Positions 38,291 through 50,330 are shown, counted from the first letter of the stretch. The stretch: 64,000 nucleotides of DNA from CAWBOV01 sp963790525 (GCA_963790525.1 CAWBOV010000006.1:496001-560000); one strand, 5' to 3'. Notes: generated by a model from the sequence alone, not told the origin. Numbers and translations are program-made.

Positions 38291-38635
38291 ATGGCAGGTG
38301 GTAGTGCGATCCGGGGCAGCCGAGTAGGGGCCGGCCCGATGGGCGAGAACGAGCGGGGCGATTCCGCACCGCGCCAGCTCGTCCCCTTCTTCTGCGCCAA
38401 CGGCCACGTCACGACCCCCGCGTTCGCACTCGACGCCGCGGTCCCCGACACCTGGGACTGCACCCGCTGCGGGTATCCGGCCGGCCGCGAGCAGACGGCG
38501 CCGCCCCACGCACCGCGCACCGAGCCGTACAAGACCCATCTCGCGTACGTGAAGGAACGCCGCTCCGACGCCGACGGCGCCGCCATCCTGGAAGAGGCGC
38601 TGCTGAAGCTGAAGCGCCGCCGCGGCGAGGACTGA
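38291..38635 (+). CDS. rbpA: RNA polymerase-binding protein RbpA
   Basis: A 114-residue actinobacterial transcription factor that binds RNA polymerase and the principal sigma factor, stabilising the open complex. It has the N-terminal tail GGSAIRGSRVGAGPMGE, the zinc-binding core (FFCANGH..CTRCGYPAG), and the sigma-interaction domain ending in ERRSDADGAAILEEALLKLKRRR. A strong ribosome binding site (GGGGGAG) precedes the ATG. The downstream dehydrogenase GTG abuts its TGA without a gap. Confidence 0.97.
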   Translation: MAGGSAIRGSRVGAGPMGENERGDSAPRQLVPFFCANGHVTTPAFALDAAVPDTWDCTRCGYPAGREQTAPPHAPRTEPYKTHLAYVKERRSDADGAAILEEALLKLKRRRGED

Positions 38636-39544
38636 GTGCCGGACCCGGTGGTCCACGTCGGGCCCGTGGCCCCGGATGTGCTGACGAGCGCTGTGACCCG
38701 TGCCGGCGCACGGCTGGCCGGGCTGGACGAGGCGCACGCGGTCGTCTGGTACGGCGGTTCGGTCGCCGAGTTCACCGCCTCCGTCCCCGACGCGGTCAGC
38801 TGGGTGCAGCTGCCGAGTGCCGGCGTCGAGGCGTGGGTGAGCGCCGGCATCCTGCGCCCTGGACGCGTGGTCACCTCCGCTGCGGGCTGCTACGCCGACG
38901 CCGTGGCGGAACACTCACTGGCCCTGCTGCTGGCAGCCGCCCGGCACCTGCCGGCGCTGGCGCGCGAGCGGACGTGGACGACGGTGGAGTCCGCGACGCT
39001 CTCGGGCGCGACCGTCGCGATCGTCGGTGCGGGCGGCATCGGCCGCTCGCTGATCGCCATGCTGGCGCCCCTCGGAGCGCGGGTGCACGCGGTGACCCGC
39101 TCGGGCAGGGACGTCCCGGGGGCCGAAGCGTCCTTCGCGCCGGACCGGCTGGGCACGGTGCTCGCCGCCGCGGACTACGTCGTCCTCGCCGCCCCGTCGA
39201 CGGCCGAGACCGCGGCCATGATCGGAGCGGAGCAACTCGCGGCGATGAAACCCAGCGCCTGGCTGGTCAACGTCGCGCGCGGCTCGCTCGTCGACACCGA
39301 GGCGCTGGTACGGGCGCTGGACGCCGGCGGGATCGCCGGAGCGGCACTGGACGTCACCGATCCCGAGCCCCTGCCGGACGGACACCCGCTGTGGGATCGC
39401 CCCAACGTGCTCATCACGCCCCACTCCGCCAACTCCGAGCGGCTGCTGCTGCCGCAGCTGGCCCGCCGGGTGGAGGAGAACACCCGCCGCTGGCTCAGCG
39501 GCCGGGACCTGGACGGCGTCGTGGACGCGACCGCGGGGTACTGA
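38636..39544 (+). CDS. D-isomer-specific 2-hydroxyacid dehydrogenase family protein
   Basis: A 302-residue NAD(P)-dependent dehydrogenase. The Rossmann motif is VAIVGAGGIGRSLIAML, followed by LAAADYVVLAAPST, NVARGSLVDTEALVRAL with the catalytic Arg, ALDVTDPEPLPDGHPLW with the catalytic Glu, and ITPHSAN with the catalytic His. The AAGCYADAVAEHSLALLLA helix is typical. Substrate is unknown (glyoxylate-, hydroxypyruvate- or phosphoglycerate-like). The GTG start abuts the rbpA stop exactly (TGAGTG), so it is read from the same transcript; this start is supported by context rather than by a ribosome binding site. Confidence 0.92.
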   Translation: MPDPVVHVGPVAPDVLTSAVTRAGARLAGLDEAHAVVWYGGSVAEFTASVPDAVSWVQLPSAGVEAWVSAGILRPGRVVTSAAGCYADAVAEHSLALLLAAARHLPALARERTWTTVESATLSGATVAIVGAGGIGRSLIAMLAPLGARVHAVTRSGRDVPGAEASFAPDRLGTVLAAADYVVLAAPSTAETAAMIGAEQLAAMKPSAWLVNVARGSLVDTEALVRALDAGGIAGAALDVTDPEPLPDGHPLWDRPNVLITPHSANSERLLLPQLARRVEENTRRWLSGRDLDGVVDATAGY

Positions 39545-39550
39545 CCGGGC

Positions 39551-40141
39551 TCACCTGACGGCGGTGGCCGGATTGCCCCACGGGGTGATCGGCTCGAGCC
39601 CCTCGGCCTGGAACTCGCTCGGCAGGTCCTCGATGATGTCCCACGTCGCCGACAGCCGGCCGATGCCGACGAACACGGCGACCTGCAGGCCGAGCTCGAC
39701 GATCTCGCCCTCGTCGAAGTGTCGGCCGAGCTCGGCATACAGGTCGTCGCCGATCGCCAGGTGATTGGTCGCGAAGAGATCCGCGTAGCGCAGGGCGACG
39801 ACCTCGGCGGCGCTGAGATCGGGCGCCTCGAGCGGGCGCTCCAGCGAGCAGACCAGGTCCTCGGTCAGCCCGTCGTCGATGGCGTCGGTGTACCGGATGG
39901 CCATGCAGCTGCGGCACTGGTTGTGGTACGCGACCCGCAGGCGCACCAGCTCGACCAGGCGGCGGGGGAGCCGGCCGTGCTTCAGGCTGCGCGTGAAGGT
40001 GCTCAGCGGCATCGCCAGATCGGGGCGGTGGCCCAGCACGGACGTCATCGTGAGTTCCATGGGGGTCCGTTCCTGCGCCCGCACGAACTCGGCGAAGGTG
40101 GGGTCCAACTCGTCGGTGGTCAGTCGTCGCAGCCGTGTCAT
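39551..40141 (-). CDS. carboxymuconolactone decarboxylase/AhpD-like protein
   Basis: A 196-residue all-helical protein of the AhpD superfamily. The redox-active motif is YHNQCRSCMAIRYTDAIDDGL with a CxxC pair, followed by SAAEVVALRYADLFATNH and a C-terminal FDEGEIVELGLQVAVFVGIGRL helix. The CxxC plus downstream Ala/His environment points to alkylhydroperoxidase-like thiol chemistry rather than gamma-carboxymuconolactone decarboxylation. It converges on the dehydrogenase gene with a 6-base gap and is divergent from the M14 peptidase. Confidence 0.88.
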   Translation of the reverse strand: MTRLRRLTTDELDPTFAEFVRAQERTPMELTMTSVLGHRPDLAMPLSTFTRSLKHGRLPRRLVELVRLRVAYHNQCRSCMAIRYTDAIDDGLTEDLVCSLERPLEAPDLSAAEVVALRYADLFATNHLAIGDDLYAELGRHFDEGEIVELGLQVAVFVGIGRLSATWDIIEDLPSEFQAEGLEPITPWGNPATAVR

Positions 40142-40249
40142 GGCGCGGAGCCCTTCGGAGCGTGGCGTCAGGCCGGATCGTGGCGCCGGTGGTGTGACGG
40201 TACCGCCCGCCGCGTTGTGGACACCCCGCGGCCACGGTATGACTGGGTC

Positions 40250-41362
40250 ATGCGGGCGCGGACGGTCAGGCGTACCGCGGCCGCGTTGGCGCTGCTCGCC
40301 TGCCTGGTGTCGCTGCTCGCGATCACGGCCACCGGCAGTTCCGCGGCTTCCGGGGTGGCGCTCAACACGGTCATCGGCACGCGCCTGCTCGGCTACAGCG
40401 TGGAGCACCGCCCGATCTGGGCCTACCACCTGGGCGACCCGTCGAGTCCGGTCAAGGCGGTGATCGTCGGGCAGATCCACGGCGACGAGCACGCCGGTGT
40501 CTACGCCGCGGCGGCTGTGGTGCACGGGCCGCCGATCCGCGGCATCGACCTGTGGGTCGTCCCCACGATGAACCCCGACGGCAACGCCCACAACCGCCAC
40601 CAGAACGCGGACGGGGTGGACCTGAACCGCAACTGGCCCGACATCTGGGCGCCCTTGACCGGGTACAACTACTCCGGTCCGCGGGCGCTGTCCGAGCCGG
40701 AGACCCGCGCGATGTACACCTTCCTCGGCCAGGTCCGACCGACGCTGATGGTCTCGATGCACCAGCCCTTCGACGGTGTCGACACCACCGACGGCTACCT
40801 GCGCAACCGCTCCTTCGCGCTGCGGCTGTCCCACGATCTCGGGCTGTCGCTGAAGGCCTTCAACTGCTGGTCGATCTGCCACGGCTCGATGACGGGATGG
40901 GTCACCGATCACCAGAAGGGGGCGGCGGTCACGGTCGAGTTCCCGGTCGATGCCCCTCGCGCCCGCATGACCCAGCAGGTGCCCGGAGAGCTGATCAGTG
41001 CCTTCGGCGGTGCCTACGACTCGACCGCCCGGCACAACCCGGTGCTGCGGCCGGCGCCCGTCGCGCTGGCGGGCACGTCGGTACAGCTGCAGGGATGGGC
41101 CTACGACCCGGACCGGACCGGGACCCCGTTGCGGGTCACGGTGTACGACGGCACGCGGCTGGTGGCGACAGCGTCCACGTCGCTGCTCCGGGCCGACGTG
41201 AACGCGCTGTTCGCGATCAAGGGCGACCACGGCTACCTGGTGCGCGTGCCCGCCGGGACCGGGACGCACCGGTACTGCGTCCATGTGCAGAACCTGAGTT
41301 ACGGGACCGGGGACGTCGTCGCCTGTGCCTCGATCCACCTGGGCACCGCCCACCCGGGTTAG
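40250..41362 (+). CDS. secreted M14-family zinc carboxypeptidase with C-terminal beta domain
   Basis: A 370-residue exported peptidase. A Sec signal peptide is clear (RTVRRTAAALALLACLVSLLAI, then Ala/Ser-rich cleavage near SSAAS). The M14 core has the zinc site GQIHGDEHAG (H-x-x-E form), the substrate-binding NPDGNAHNRHQNADGVDLNRNWP, the second His ligand in VSMHQPFDG and the catalytic Glu in VTVEFP. Lys/Tyr-rich CWSICHGS lies between. The last 100 residues (QLQGWAYDPDR..LRVTVYDGTRLV..HRYCVHVQN) are a beta domain repeated in many actinobacterial secreted proteins. It probably acts on cell-wall peptides or extracellular protein. The frame is intact. Confidence 0.92.
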   Translation: MRARTVRRTAAALALLACLVSLLAITATGSSAASGVALNTVIGTRLLGYSVEHRPIWAYHLGDPSSPVKAVIVGQIHGDEHAGVYAAAAVVHGPPIRGIDLWVVPTMNPDGNAHNRHQNADGVDLNRNWPDIWAPLTGYNYSGPRALSEPETRAMYTFLGQVRPTLMVSMHQPFDGVDTTDGYLRNRSFALRLSHDLGLSLKAFNCWSICHGSMTGWVTDHQKGAAVTVEFPVDAPRARMTQQVPGELISAFGGAYDSTARHNPVLRPAPVALAGTSVQLQGWAYDPDRTGTPLRVTVYDGTRLVATASTSLLRADVNALFAIKGDHGYLVRVPAGTGTHRYCVHVQNLSYGTGDVVACASIHLGTAHPG

Positions 41363-41371
41363 CCGTCGGGC

Positions 41372-42157
41372 TCAGGCGATGTGCGGGGTGTAGAGCTTCG
41401 CCGGAACCTTCGTGGCGGCGGCCCGGTCCAGCAGCCAGAGCGTCCGCCGCCGCCCGCGCGGGCCTGCCGAGGGGATCTGGTACTTCCCGGCACCGCCCAG
41501 CGCCATCCCCACCGCGTTGGCCTTGCCGTCACCCGAGGCGATGAACCAGATCTCCTCCGCCTCGTCGAGCGAGGGGAAGGTCAGCGAGATCCGGGTGGGC
41601 GGCGGCTTGGGGGAGTTGCGCACCCCGATGACCATGCGCTCGGTCTCGTACACGCCCGGATGCTCCGGGAACAGGGAGCAGCAGTGCCCGTCCGGGCCGA
41701 GGCCCATCAGCACGACGTCGAAATGCGGCACCGTCCCGCCCTGACCGGAGCGGGCCACGTCGCTGAGCATCGCTGCGTAGGCGGCCGCGGCCGCGTCGAC
41801 GTCCTCGCCCCACCGCGCGCCGGAACTGGGCATGGGGTGGACCCGCGCCGGGTTCAGCGGCAGGTGGTCGAGCAGCAGTCGCCGGGCCGGAAGGTCGTTG
41901 CGGTCGGGGGAGTCCGCCGGCACGAAGCGCTCGTCGCCCCAGAACACGTCCACGCGGCTCCAGTCCACGGCGTCGCGCGCGGGCAGCGCCGCGAGGACGG
42001 AGAAGACCTGTTCCAGGATGCTGCCGCCGGTGAGCACGAGCGAGGCCGAACCCCGCTCGCGCTGCGCGGTCGCGAGCGTGGCGACGACACGGGCCGACAC
42101 GTCCGCGGCGAGCGCGTCGGCGTCGGCCCCGACAACGACCTCGGGGGGTGCTCCCAT
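41372..42157 (-). CDS. pgl: 6-phosphogluconolactonase
   Basis: A 261-residue enzyme hydrolysing 6-phosphogluconolactone in the oxidative pentose phosphate pathway (DevB/SOL type). The conserved SLVLTGGSILEQVF, VDVFWGDERFVPADSPDRN, and VVLMGLGPDGHCCSLFPEHP blocks are present. It lies 9 bases after opcA at the end of the minus-strand tkt-tal-zwf-opcA-pgl cluster. Start ATG at 42157. Confidence 0.96.
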   Translation of the reverse strand: MGAPPEVVVGADADALAADVSARVVATLATAQRERGSASLVLTGGSILEQVFSVLAALPARDAVDWSRVDVFWGDERFVPADSPDRNDLPARRLLLDHLPLNPARVHPMPSSGARWGEDVDAAAAAYAAMLSDVARSGQGGTVPHFDVVLMGLGPDGHCCSLFPEHPGVYETERMVIGVRNSPKPPPTRISLTFPSLDEAEEIWFIASGDGKANAVGMALGGAGKYQIPSAGPRGRRRTLWLLDRAAATKVPAKLYTPHIA

Positions 42158-42166
42158 GTCGACGCC

Positions 42167-43153
42167 CTACTGCGCGGCGGCGTCGCGGACCGCGGACAGG
42201 GCCGGGTCGTTCCAGATGTGCACCCGCTGCGCCGGGCGCTGGTTCAGCCCGCTGAGGCCGTTCACCGCACCGAGGGAGTCCGCGTACACCTGATCGGCGT
42301 CCAGCCGCCGCAGTTCCTCGGCGAGCAGGTCGCCCAGCGCCCGCTCCGGGAACGGCGAGATCGTGTCCGGTTGCTTGTCGCGGCGCAGCACGAGGCGGGA
42401 ACCGTCGCGCAGCGCCTCGAAGATGGTGCCGTCGTCGAAGGTGACCGCCACTGAACGCACCCCGTCGCCACCCTTGGACTCGACCGGGACGTAGAAGCCC
42501 AGGCGGGAGGACAGCCAGCCGGCCAGCAGCAGCGCGGACGGGTCGGTCTGGTCGCCGGTCACGGTCGCGCCGGTGGCCAGCCCGTGGGCGGTGTCGAAGG
42601 CGGAGGCGAGCACGGCGCGCCACGGGGTGACCCGCGTCCAGGACAGGTCGGTGTCACCGGGGGCGTAGTCCTCGGCGCGCTGGCGCAACGTGGCGATCCG
42701 GTCGCTCGCCTTCACCGCGTCGGTGATGCGCCGCTCGGCGAAGACTCCCAGCGGGTCGTAGGCGATGTGCTCGGGCGGGCTGGCGAAGAACCACGTCACG
42801 ACGGGGGCGTCGGGTGCCAGCAGGGGCAGCGTGACCGACTCCGCATGCAGCGCCAGCCGCCCGTACATCCGCATCTCGACCGCTTCTCCCGGGCCGAGCC
42901 GCCCACCGATCAGCACCTCGGCGTCCAAGCGCGGGACCGGCGCGTCGATCTGGCGGCGGATGACGAGCAGCATCCGCATGGGGTGCTTGCTCGCGGCGAT
43001 GGTCGCGGCAGCCTCGGCCTCGGCCACGTCGGGCTCGTCGACGACGACCACCAGGGTCAGCGCCAGCCCGCTGGTGACCGCGCCACCCCCGCGCCGTTCG
43101 GCGCCGAGTGCGGCGACGACCGCCGATCCGGTGGTGTCCCAGAGTGTGCTCAT
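42167..43153 (-). CDS. opcA: glucose-6-phosphate dehydrogenase assembly protein OpcA
   Basis: A 328-residue allosteric/assembly factor of glucose-6-phosphate dehydrogenase in cyanobacteria and actinobacteria. Conserved stretches are the N-terminal LWDTTGSAVVAAL, HPMRMLLVIRRQ, VTLPLLAPDAPVVTWFFASPP and DLSWTRVTPWRAVLA. It lies directly downstream of zwf (49-base gap) and upstream of pgl, its normal position. Start ATG at 43153. The frame is clean. Confidence 0.96.
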   Translation of the reverse strand: MSTLWDTTGSAVVAALGAERRGGGAVTSGLALTLVVVVDEPDVAEAEAAATIAASKHPMRMLLVIRRQIDAPVPRLDAEVLIGGRLGPGEAVEMRMYGRLALHAESVTLPLLAPDAPVVTWFFASPPEHIAYDPLGVFAERRITDAVKASDRIATLRQRAEDYAPGDTDLSWTRVTPWRAVLASAFDTAHGLATGATVTGDQTDPSALLLAGWLSSRLGFYVPVESKGGDGVRSVAVTFDDGTIFEALRDGSRLVLRRDKQPDTISPFPERALGDLLAEELRRLDADQVYADSLGAVNGLSGLNQRPAQRVHIWNDPALSAVRDAAAQ

Positions 43154-43202
43154 CGCGTGCTGCCTTCCGTTTCGTCCTCGGTCCGCCCGTGCCCGGCGTC
43201 GG

Positions 43203-44847
43203 TCATGGCCGCCGCCACTGGCGTCCGTCGCGGGCCAGCATCTCGTCGGCGCTGGTCGGGCCCCATTCGCCGGCCCGGTAGAGGTCCGGTTCCTGACCGG
43301 CCCAGAACTCCTCCAGCGGGTCGATGACGGCCCAGGAGGCCTCGACCTCGTCATTGCGGGGGAACAGCGTGGCGTCGCCGAGCAGCACGTCCAGGATCAG
43401 CCGCTCGTAGGCCTCCGGGGAGGACTCGGTGAACGCCTCGCCGTAGAGGAAGTCCATCGAGACGTCGCGGACCTCCATCGCGCTGCCGGGCACCTTGGAA
43501 CCGAACTTCAGGGTCATGCCCTCGTCGGGCTGGACCCGGATGACGAGCTGGTTGTGCCCCAGCTCCTCGGTGTCGGTGCTGTTGAACGGCAGGTGCGGGG
43601 CGCGCGCGAAGATGATCGCGATCTCGGTGACCCGGCGCGGGCAGGCGCTTCCCGGTCCGCATGTAGAACGGCACTCCGGCCCAGCGGCGGGTCTCCACGT
43701 TGAGCTGGACGGCCGCGTAGGTCTCGGTCTGGGAGTCCTCGGCGATGCCGTCCTCGGCGCGGTAGCCCTTGACCCGGGAACCGGCCAGCCAGCCCTGGTC
43801 GTACTGGCCGCGGACGGCGTACCGGGCGAGGTCCTTGGGCAGCGTGATCGCCCGCAGCACCTTGATCTTCTCGGTCCGGATCGCCTCGGCGGAGAACTCC
43901 ACCGGCTCCTCCATCGCGGTGAGCGCGAGCAGCTGGAGCAGGTGGTTCTGCAGGACGTCCCGCGCCGCGCCGGTGACGTCGTAGAAGCCGGCGCGGCCGC
44001 CGATGCCGACGTCCTCGGCCATCGTGATCTGCACGGAGTCGACGTAGTGGGCGTTCCAGATCGGCTCGAACAGCTGGTTGGCGAAGCGCAGCGCCATGAT
44101 GTTCTGGACGGTCTCCTTGCCGAGATAGTGGTCGATCCGGAACACGTCACCGGCGGTGAAGACCTCGTCGACGAGCTTGTTCAGCTCCAGCGAACTGGCC
44201 AGGTCGTGCCCGAACGGCTTCTCCACGACGACCCGGCGCCAGCCGCCGGCCTTCTCGTTGTCGGCCATCCCGGTGCGCTCCATCTGCTTGAGCACCGTCG
44301 GGAACATGCTCGGCGGGATGGAGAGGTAGAACGCGGCGTTGCCCTTGATGCCGTGGCTGCCGCACAGCTCGTCCAGCGTGGCGGCGAGCTCGTCGAAGGC
44401 GACGTCGTCGTCGAAGGAGCCGGGGACGAACTTGATGTTGCCCGAGAGCCGCTCCCACACCTCCTCGTTCCACACCGTGCGGGCGTGGGCCTTGGCGGAC
44501 TTCTTGGCCAGCGTGGAGAAGTCGCCGTCCTCCCAGTCGCGCCGGGCGAACCCGAGCAGCACGAAGTCGGTCGGCAGCAGGCCCCGGTTGGCCAGGTCGT
44601 AGATCGCCGGGAGCAGCTTCTTGCGGGACAGGTCACCGGTGACGCCGAACACGACGAGGGCGCACGGCTGGGGCACGCGCGGCAGGCGGCGGTCGGCGAC
44701 GTCGCGCAGCGGGTTCTTGCGCGGGGTGCCCTGGCGGGCCGCCTCGATGACCGACGACGCCGCCGGAGGGCTGGACGGCCCGGGCGCCGGGTTGAGCGGA
44801 GGCGGTGCCGCCCCGTTGTTCTCGAGGTCGGTGACGGTGTCGCTCAC
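43203..44847 (-). CDS. zwf: glucose-6-phosphate 1-dehydrogenase (one frameshift as sequenced)
   Basis: About 548 residues, catalysing the first step of the oxidative pentose phosphate pathway with NADP. The NADP-binding VVFGVTGDLSRKKLLPAI, the VVVEKPFGHDL block and the catalytic RIDHYLGKETVQN are intact. A single-base gain (C in CTGCCCGCGCC) near 43648 breaks the frame after PFYMRTGKRLP; the continuation RVTEIAIIFARAPH is in the next frame and runs to the TGA at 43203. Since zwf, opcA and pgl are otherwise intact, this is probably a sequence error. There is a Pro/Ala-rich N-terminal extension of about 50 residues. Start GTG at 44847. Confidence 0.93.
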
Positions 44848-44913
44848 GCGCTTCTCCTTAGGTGCACCGGGCGACCGGCCGATGCCGGCCGCCCGGTCTG
44901 GCGAAAGATGACG

Positions 44914-46026
44914 TCAGCGCGACGATGCGCCGTCGAGCTGGCCCTGCACGCCCTCGAGCAGCTGGGCCCAGGCGTCCTCGAACTTCTGCACACCCTCGAC
45001 CTCGAGCAACGCGACGACGTCGTCGTAGTCGATGCCGACGGCGGCGAGGTCGTCGAGCACCTGCTGGGCGTCGGCGTAGGCGGTGGTGACCGTGTCGCCG
45101 CGCACCACGCCGTGGTCGGCGACCGCGTCGAGCGTCGCCTCCGGCATGGTGTTGACGGTGTTCGGGGCGACCAGTTCCACGACGTACATCGTGTCGTCGT
45201 AGGCCGGGTCCTTGACGCCGGTCGACGCCCAGAGCGGACGCTGCGGGTTCGCACCGGCGGCGGCCAGCTTCTGCCAGCGCTCGGAGCCGAAGACCTGCTC
45301 GTAGTGCTGGTAGGCGAGGCGGGCGTTGGCGATGGCCGCCTTGCCCTTGAGCGCCTTGGCCTCGTCACTGCCGATCTTGTCCAGCCGCTTGTCGATCTCG
45401 GTGTCGACGCGCGAGACGAAGAACGAGGCGACCGAGTGGATCGTGGACAGGTCGATCCCGGCCTCGTGCGCCTGCTCGAGCCCGGTCAGGTAGGCGTCCA
45501 TGACCTTGTCGTAGCGCTCGAGGGAGAAGATGAGGGTGACGTTCACGCTGATGCCCGCGGCCGTGGAGGCGCGGATCGAGTCCAGGCCGCGCTCGGTCGC
45601 CGGGATCTTGATCAGTACGTTCGGCCGGTCGACGAGCCACCAGAGCGCGGCGGCCTCGGCGGTCGTCTTCTCGGTGTCGTGGGCGATGCGGGGATCGACC
45701 TCGATCGACACCCGCCCGTCCAAGCCGTTGCTGGCGTCGAAGACCGGGCGCATGACGTCGCATCCCCAGCGGATGTCGAAGCTGGTGAGCAGGCGCACCG
45801 ACTCCTCCAGCGAGACGCCGCGGACGGCGAGGTCACGCAGCTGGTCGTCGTAGGCGTCGCCCTTCTCCATGGCCTTCTGGAAGATGGTCGGGTTGCTCGT
45901 GACGCCGACGACGTGCCTGGTGTCGACGAGGTTCTTCAGGTTGCCGGTGCGCAGTCGTTCCCGGCTGATGTCGTCGAGCCAGATGGAAACGCCCTGGGCC
46001 GAGAGGTCTGCGAGTGCGTCGCTCAT
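44914..46026 (-). CDS. tal: transaldolase
   Basis: A 370-residue actinobacterial-type (long) transaldolase transferring a dihydroxyacetone unit in the pentose phosphate pathway. The family signature VGVTSNPTIFQKAM is near the N-terminus, the Schiff-base Lys lies in NVLIKIPATERGLDSI, and VNVTLIFSLERYDKV and LWASTGVKDPAYDD follow. The start is ATG 46026. It lies between tkt (53-base gap) and zwf (66-base gap). The frame is clean between two frameshifted genes. Confidence 0.97.
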   Translation of the reverse strand: MSDALADLSAQGVSIWLDDISRERLRTGNLKNLVDTRHVVGVTSNPTIFQKAMEKGDAYDDQLRDLAVRGVSLEESVRLLTSFDIRWGCDVMRPVFDASNGLDGRVSIEVDPRIAHDTEKTTAEAAALWWLVDRPNVLIKIPATERGLDSIRASTAAGISVNVTLIFSLERYDKVMDAYLTGLEQAHEAGIDLSTIHSVASFFVSRVDTEIDKRLDKIGSDEAKALKGKAAIANARLAYQHYEQVFGSERWQKLAAAGANPQRPLWASTGVKDPAYDDTMYVVELVAPNTVNTMPEATLDAVADHGVVRGDTVTTAYADAQQVLDDLAAVGIDYDDVVALLEVEGVQKFEDAWAQLLEGVQGQLDGASSR

Positions 46027-46079
46027 GGTGTGCTCCTCCTTGGTGGGGCCGCGGAACGGCCCGGGTTGACGTGTGGGAG

Positions 46080-48208
<2,129 letters not shown>

Positions 48209-48377
48209 GCTAGTCTCCTGCTCACGGTCCGGACGAAGTGCTCATCGCGGAAGCCTAGTGCCATCCGCGGCGCTCGCTGTGCCCGGGAGGTGGTGAATGC
48301 GCGGTGAACGATTCGGCCGGGCCGGAGGGCGGGCGAGCGTCGGAGCGGGCCCGCGCCGGGAGTTACCCTCTGCGGGC

Positions 48378-49361
48378 GTGACCCAGACTCCCATCGCGCC
48401 CGCTCAGCCGAGTGCGGACAGGGGATCCGTTGCACCCGGCCGCGGCGTCCGGGCGGTCGCGGACGGCGGCCCGCGCGGCAGCGGTCGTGGCAGGCTCGGG
48501 TGCGGCGCCTACGTCGCGCTGACCAAGCCCCGCATCATCGAATTGCTGCTCGTCACCACCCTGCCGGCGATGATCCTGGCCGCCGGGGGCCTGCCGCGCC
48601 TCGCGCTGGTGCTGGCGACGCTGGTCGGCGGGACCCTGGCTGCCGGCAGCGCCAACGCGCTGAACTGCTACGTCGACCGGGACATCGACGCCCTGATGCG
48701 CCGGACCGGGCACCGTCCGCTGCGCCCGGCAGAACGTCTCGGTCCGCGGGGCGCTGGTCTTCGGCGTGATCCTGGGCGTGGTCGCGGTCGTGATCATGGG
48801 GTTGGCGACGAACTGGTTCGCCGCCGCGCTCACGCTGCTCGCGATCGCCTTCTACGTGATCGTCTACACGATGGTGCTCAAGCGCCGCACGTCCCAGAAC
48901 ATCGTCTGGGGCGGTGCCGCGGGGTGCATGCCGGTGCTCATCGGGTGGGTAGCGGTGACCGATCGTCTCGCGTGGGCGCCGTTCGTCCTGTTCCTGATCG
49001 TGTTCTTCTGGACGCCGCCGCATTTCTGGGCGCTCGCCATCCGTTACCGCGAGGACTACGACCGCGCGGGCGTGCCGATGCTGCCCGTCGTCGCTGCGCC
49101 GGTCGCGGTGGCGCGCCAGATCGTCATCTATTCGTGGGTGACCGTCGCCGTCTCGCTGGTGCTCTGGCCGGTGGCGACGGGCTGGCTCTACGGCGTCGTC
49201 GCGCTGGTGGCGGGAGCCGCGCTGCTGGTGGAGGCGCACCGGCTGTACCGGGCCACCGCGCACGGCGGCAAGGCCAAGCCGATGCGGCTGTTCCACCTCT
49301 CCAACAGCTACCTGGCGCTTCGATCTTCGTCGCGGTCGCCGTGGACGTCTTCGTCCGCTGA
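48378..49361 (+). CDS. ctaB: protoheme IX farnesyltransferase (heme O synthase), frameshifted as sequenced
   Basis: A polytopic UbiA-family prenyltransferase that converts heme B to heme O for cytochrome oxidase. ALTKPRIIELLLVTTLPAM, the first Asp-rich site NCYVDRDIDALMRRTGHRPL and the second DYDRAGVPMLPV are visible, with about eight membrane helices including WTPPHFWALAIRYR. Indels near 48733 (after LRPA) and 49318 (after NSYLAL) split the frame; joined, the protein ends VAVAVDVFVR at the TGA at 49361. The GTG at 48378 is chosen; the frame is open upstream to 48300. It is divergent from tkt, as in mycobacteria. Confidence 0.92.
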   Translation: MTQTPIAPAQPSADRGSVAPGRGVRAVADGGPRGSGRGRLGCGAYVALTKPRIIELLLVTTLPAMILAAGGLPRLALVLATLVGGTLAAGSANALNCYVDRDIDALMRRTGHRPLRPAERLGPRGAGLRRDPGRGRGRDHGVGDELVRRRAHAARDRLLRDRLHDGAQAPHVPEHRLGRCRGVHAGAHRVGSGDRSSRVGAVRPVPDRVLLDAAAFLGARHPLPRGLRPRGRADAARRRCAGRGGAPDRHLFVGDRRRLAGALAGGDGLALRRRRAGGGSRAAGGGAPAVPGHRARRQGQADAAVPPLQQLPGASIFVAVAVDVFVR

Positions 49362-49374
49362 TCCGGGTCTCCTG

Positions 49375-50306
49375 CGGGACTAGCGGTGGGCCTACTGCCC
49401 AGCTCGTCGACCCGCACCAACGCCACGCCGACCAGGACGAGCGCACCACCCGCGCCCTGCAGAGCCGTCGGGACCTGCCCCAGGAACAGCCACGCGAAGA
49501 TGATCGCGAACAGCACCTCGCTGAGGCCGACGAACGACGCCAGCTTCGCGCCGAGCATCCGCGCGGCGTGGATGCCCAGGACATAGGCCACAGCGCCGGC
49601 CGCGACCGACAGGCCGACCACGGGGACGAGCCAGCTCACCCGGTGGTGCATGAGCGTGACGTCCACGCGTGGCGCGCGGAGCGGGAGCACCCCGATCGAC
49701 GCCCGCGGCCACGAGGGCGAGCGCCCCGATGCTCATCCCTCCCCAGACCAGCACCAGCGGAGGCAGCGGATCGCGCGTCCCCGCCGAGAGGACGAAGAAG
49801 ACCGCCAGCCCCGTGGCGGCGCCGAGCCCCCACAGGACACCGACCGGGTCCAGCCGCTGCGAACCGAGCAGGTCCAGCACGAGCAGGAGGCCGGCCAGCG
49901 AGGTCGCCCCGCCGATCACGGTCAGGCGGCGTGGGGTGTGCCCGTGCCGGAGCCAGAGCCACCCGACGACGAGGATCGTCCCCGAGTACTCCAGCAGCAG
50001 CGCCACGCCGACGGACAGGTGCGCGACGGCGTTGAAGTAGCACAGCTGAGCGCCTGCGATCGCGACCAGCCCGAAGACCGTCACCCCGCGCGCGCCGCGG
50101 CGCAGCAGCTCCCACCGGCCGCGCAACTGCACCAGCGCGGGGACCGTGAGCAGCAGCGCCGCGCAGATGATCCGCGCCGTTACGGCCGCTCCCGGCGTCC
50201 AGCCGGCGTCGATCAGCGCGCTGCCGAAGACACCCGAGGTGCCGAACACCGCCGCCGAGGACGCGGCGAACGCGAACCCGCCGGCTCCCGGCCTGCGCTG
50301 CGGCAT
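49375..50306 (-). CDS. EamA/DMT-family transporter (frameshifted, 3' end uncertain)
   Basis: A ten-helix drug/metabolite exporter with two EamA repeats. Repeat 1 runs from FAFAASSAAVFGTSGVFGSAL to WLWLRHGHTPRRL, and repeat 2 from GLAVFFVLSAGTRDPLPPLVLVWGG to LSEVLFAIIFAWLFLGQVPTALQGAGGALVLVGVALVR. An indel near 49700 joins the two frames. The last frame does not stop at a natural place but runs antisense into ctaB to 49124, suggesting another indel near 49400; a TAG in the neighbouring frame at about 49392 is the likely true end. ATG start at 50306. It is divergent from a CGNR regulator with a palindrome between. Confidence 0.82.
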
Positions 50307-50330
50307 CTCGGCCTCCCTCGTAAACGTGTT

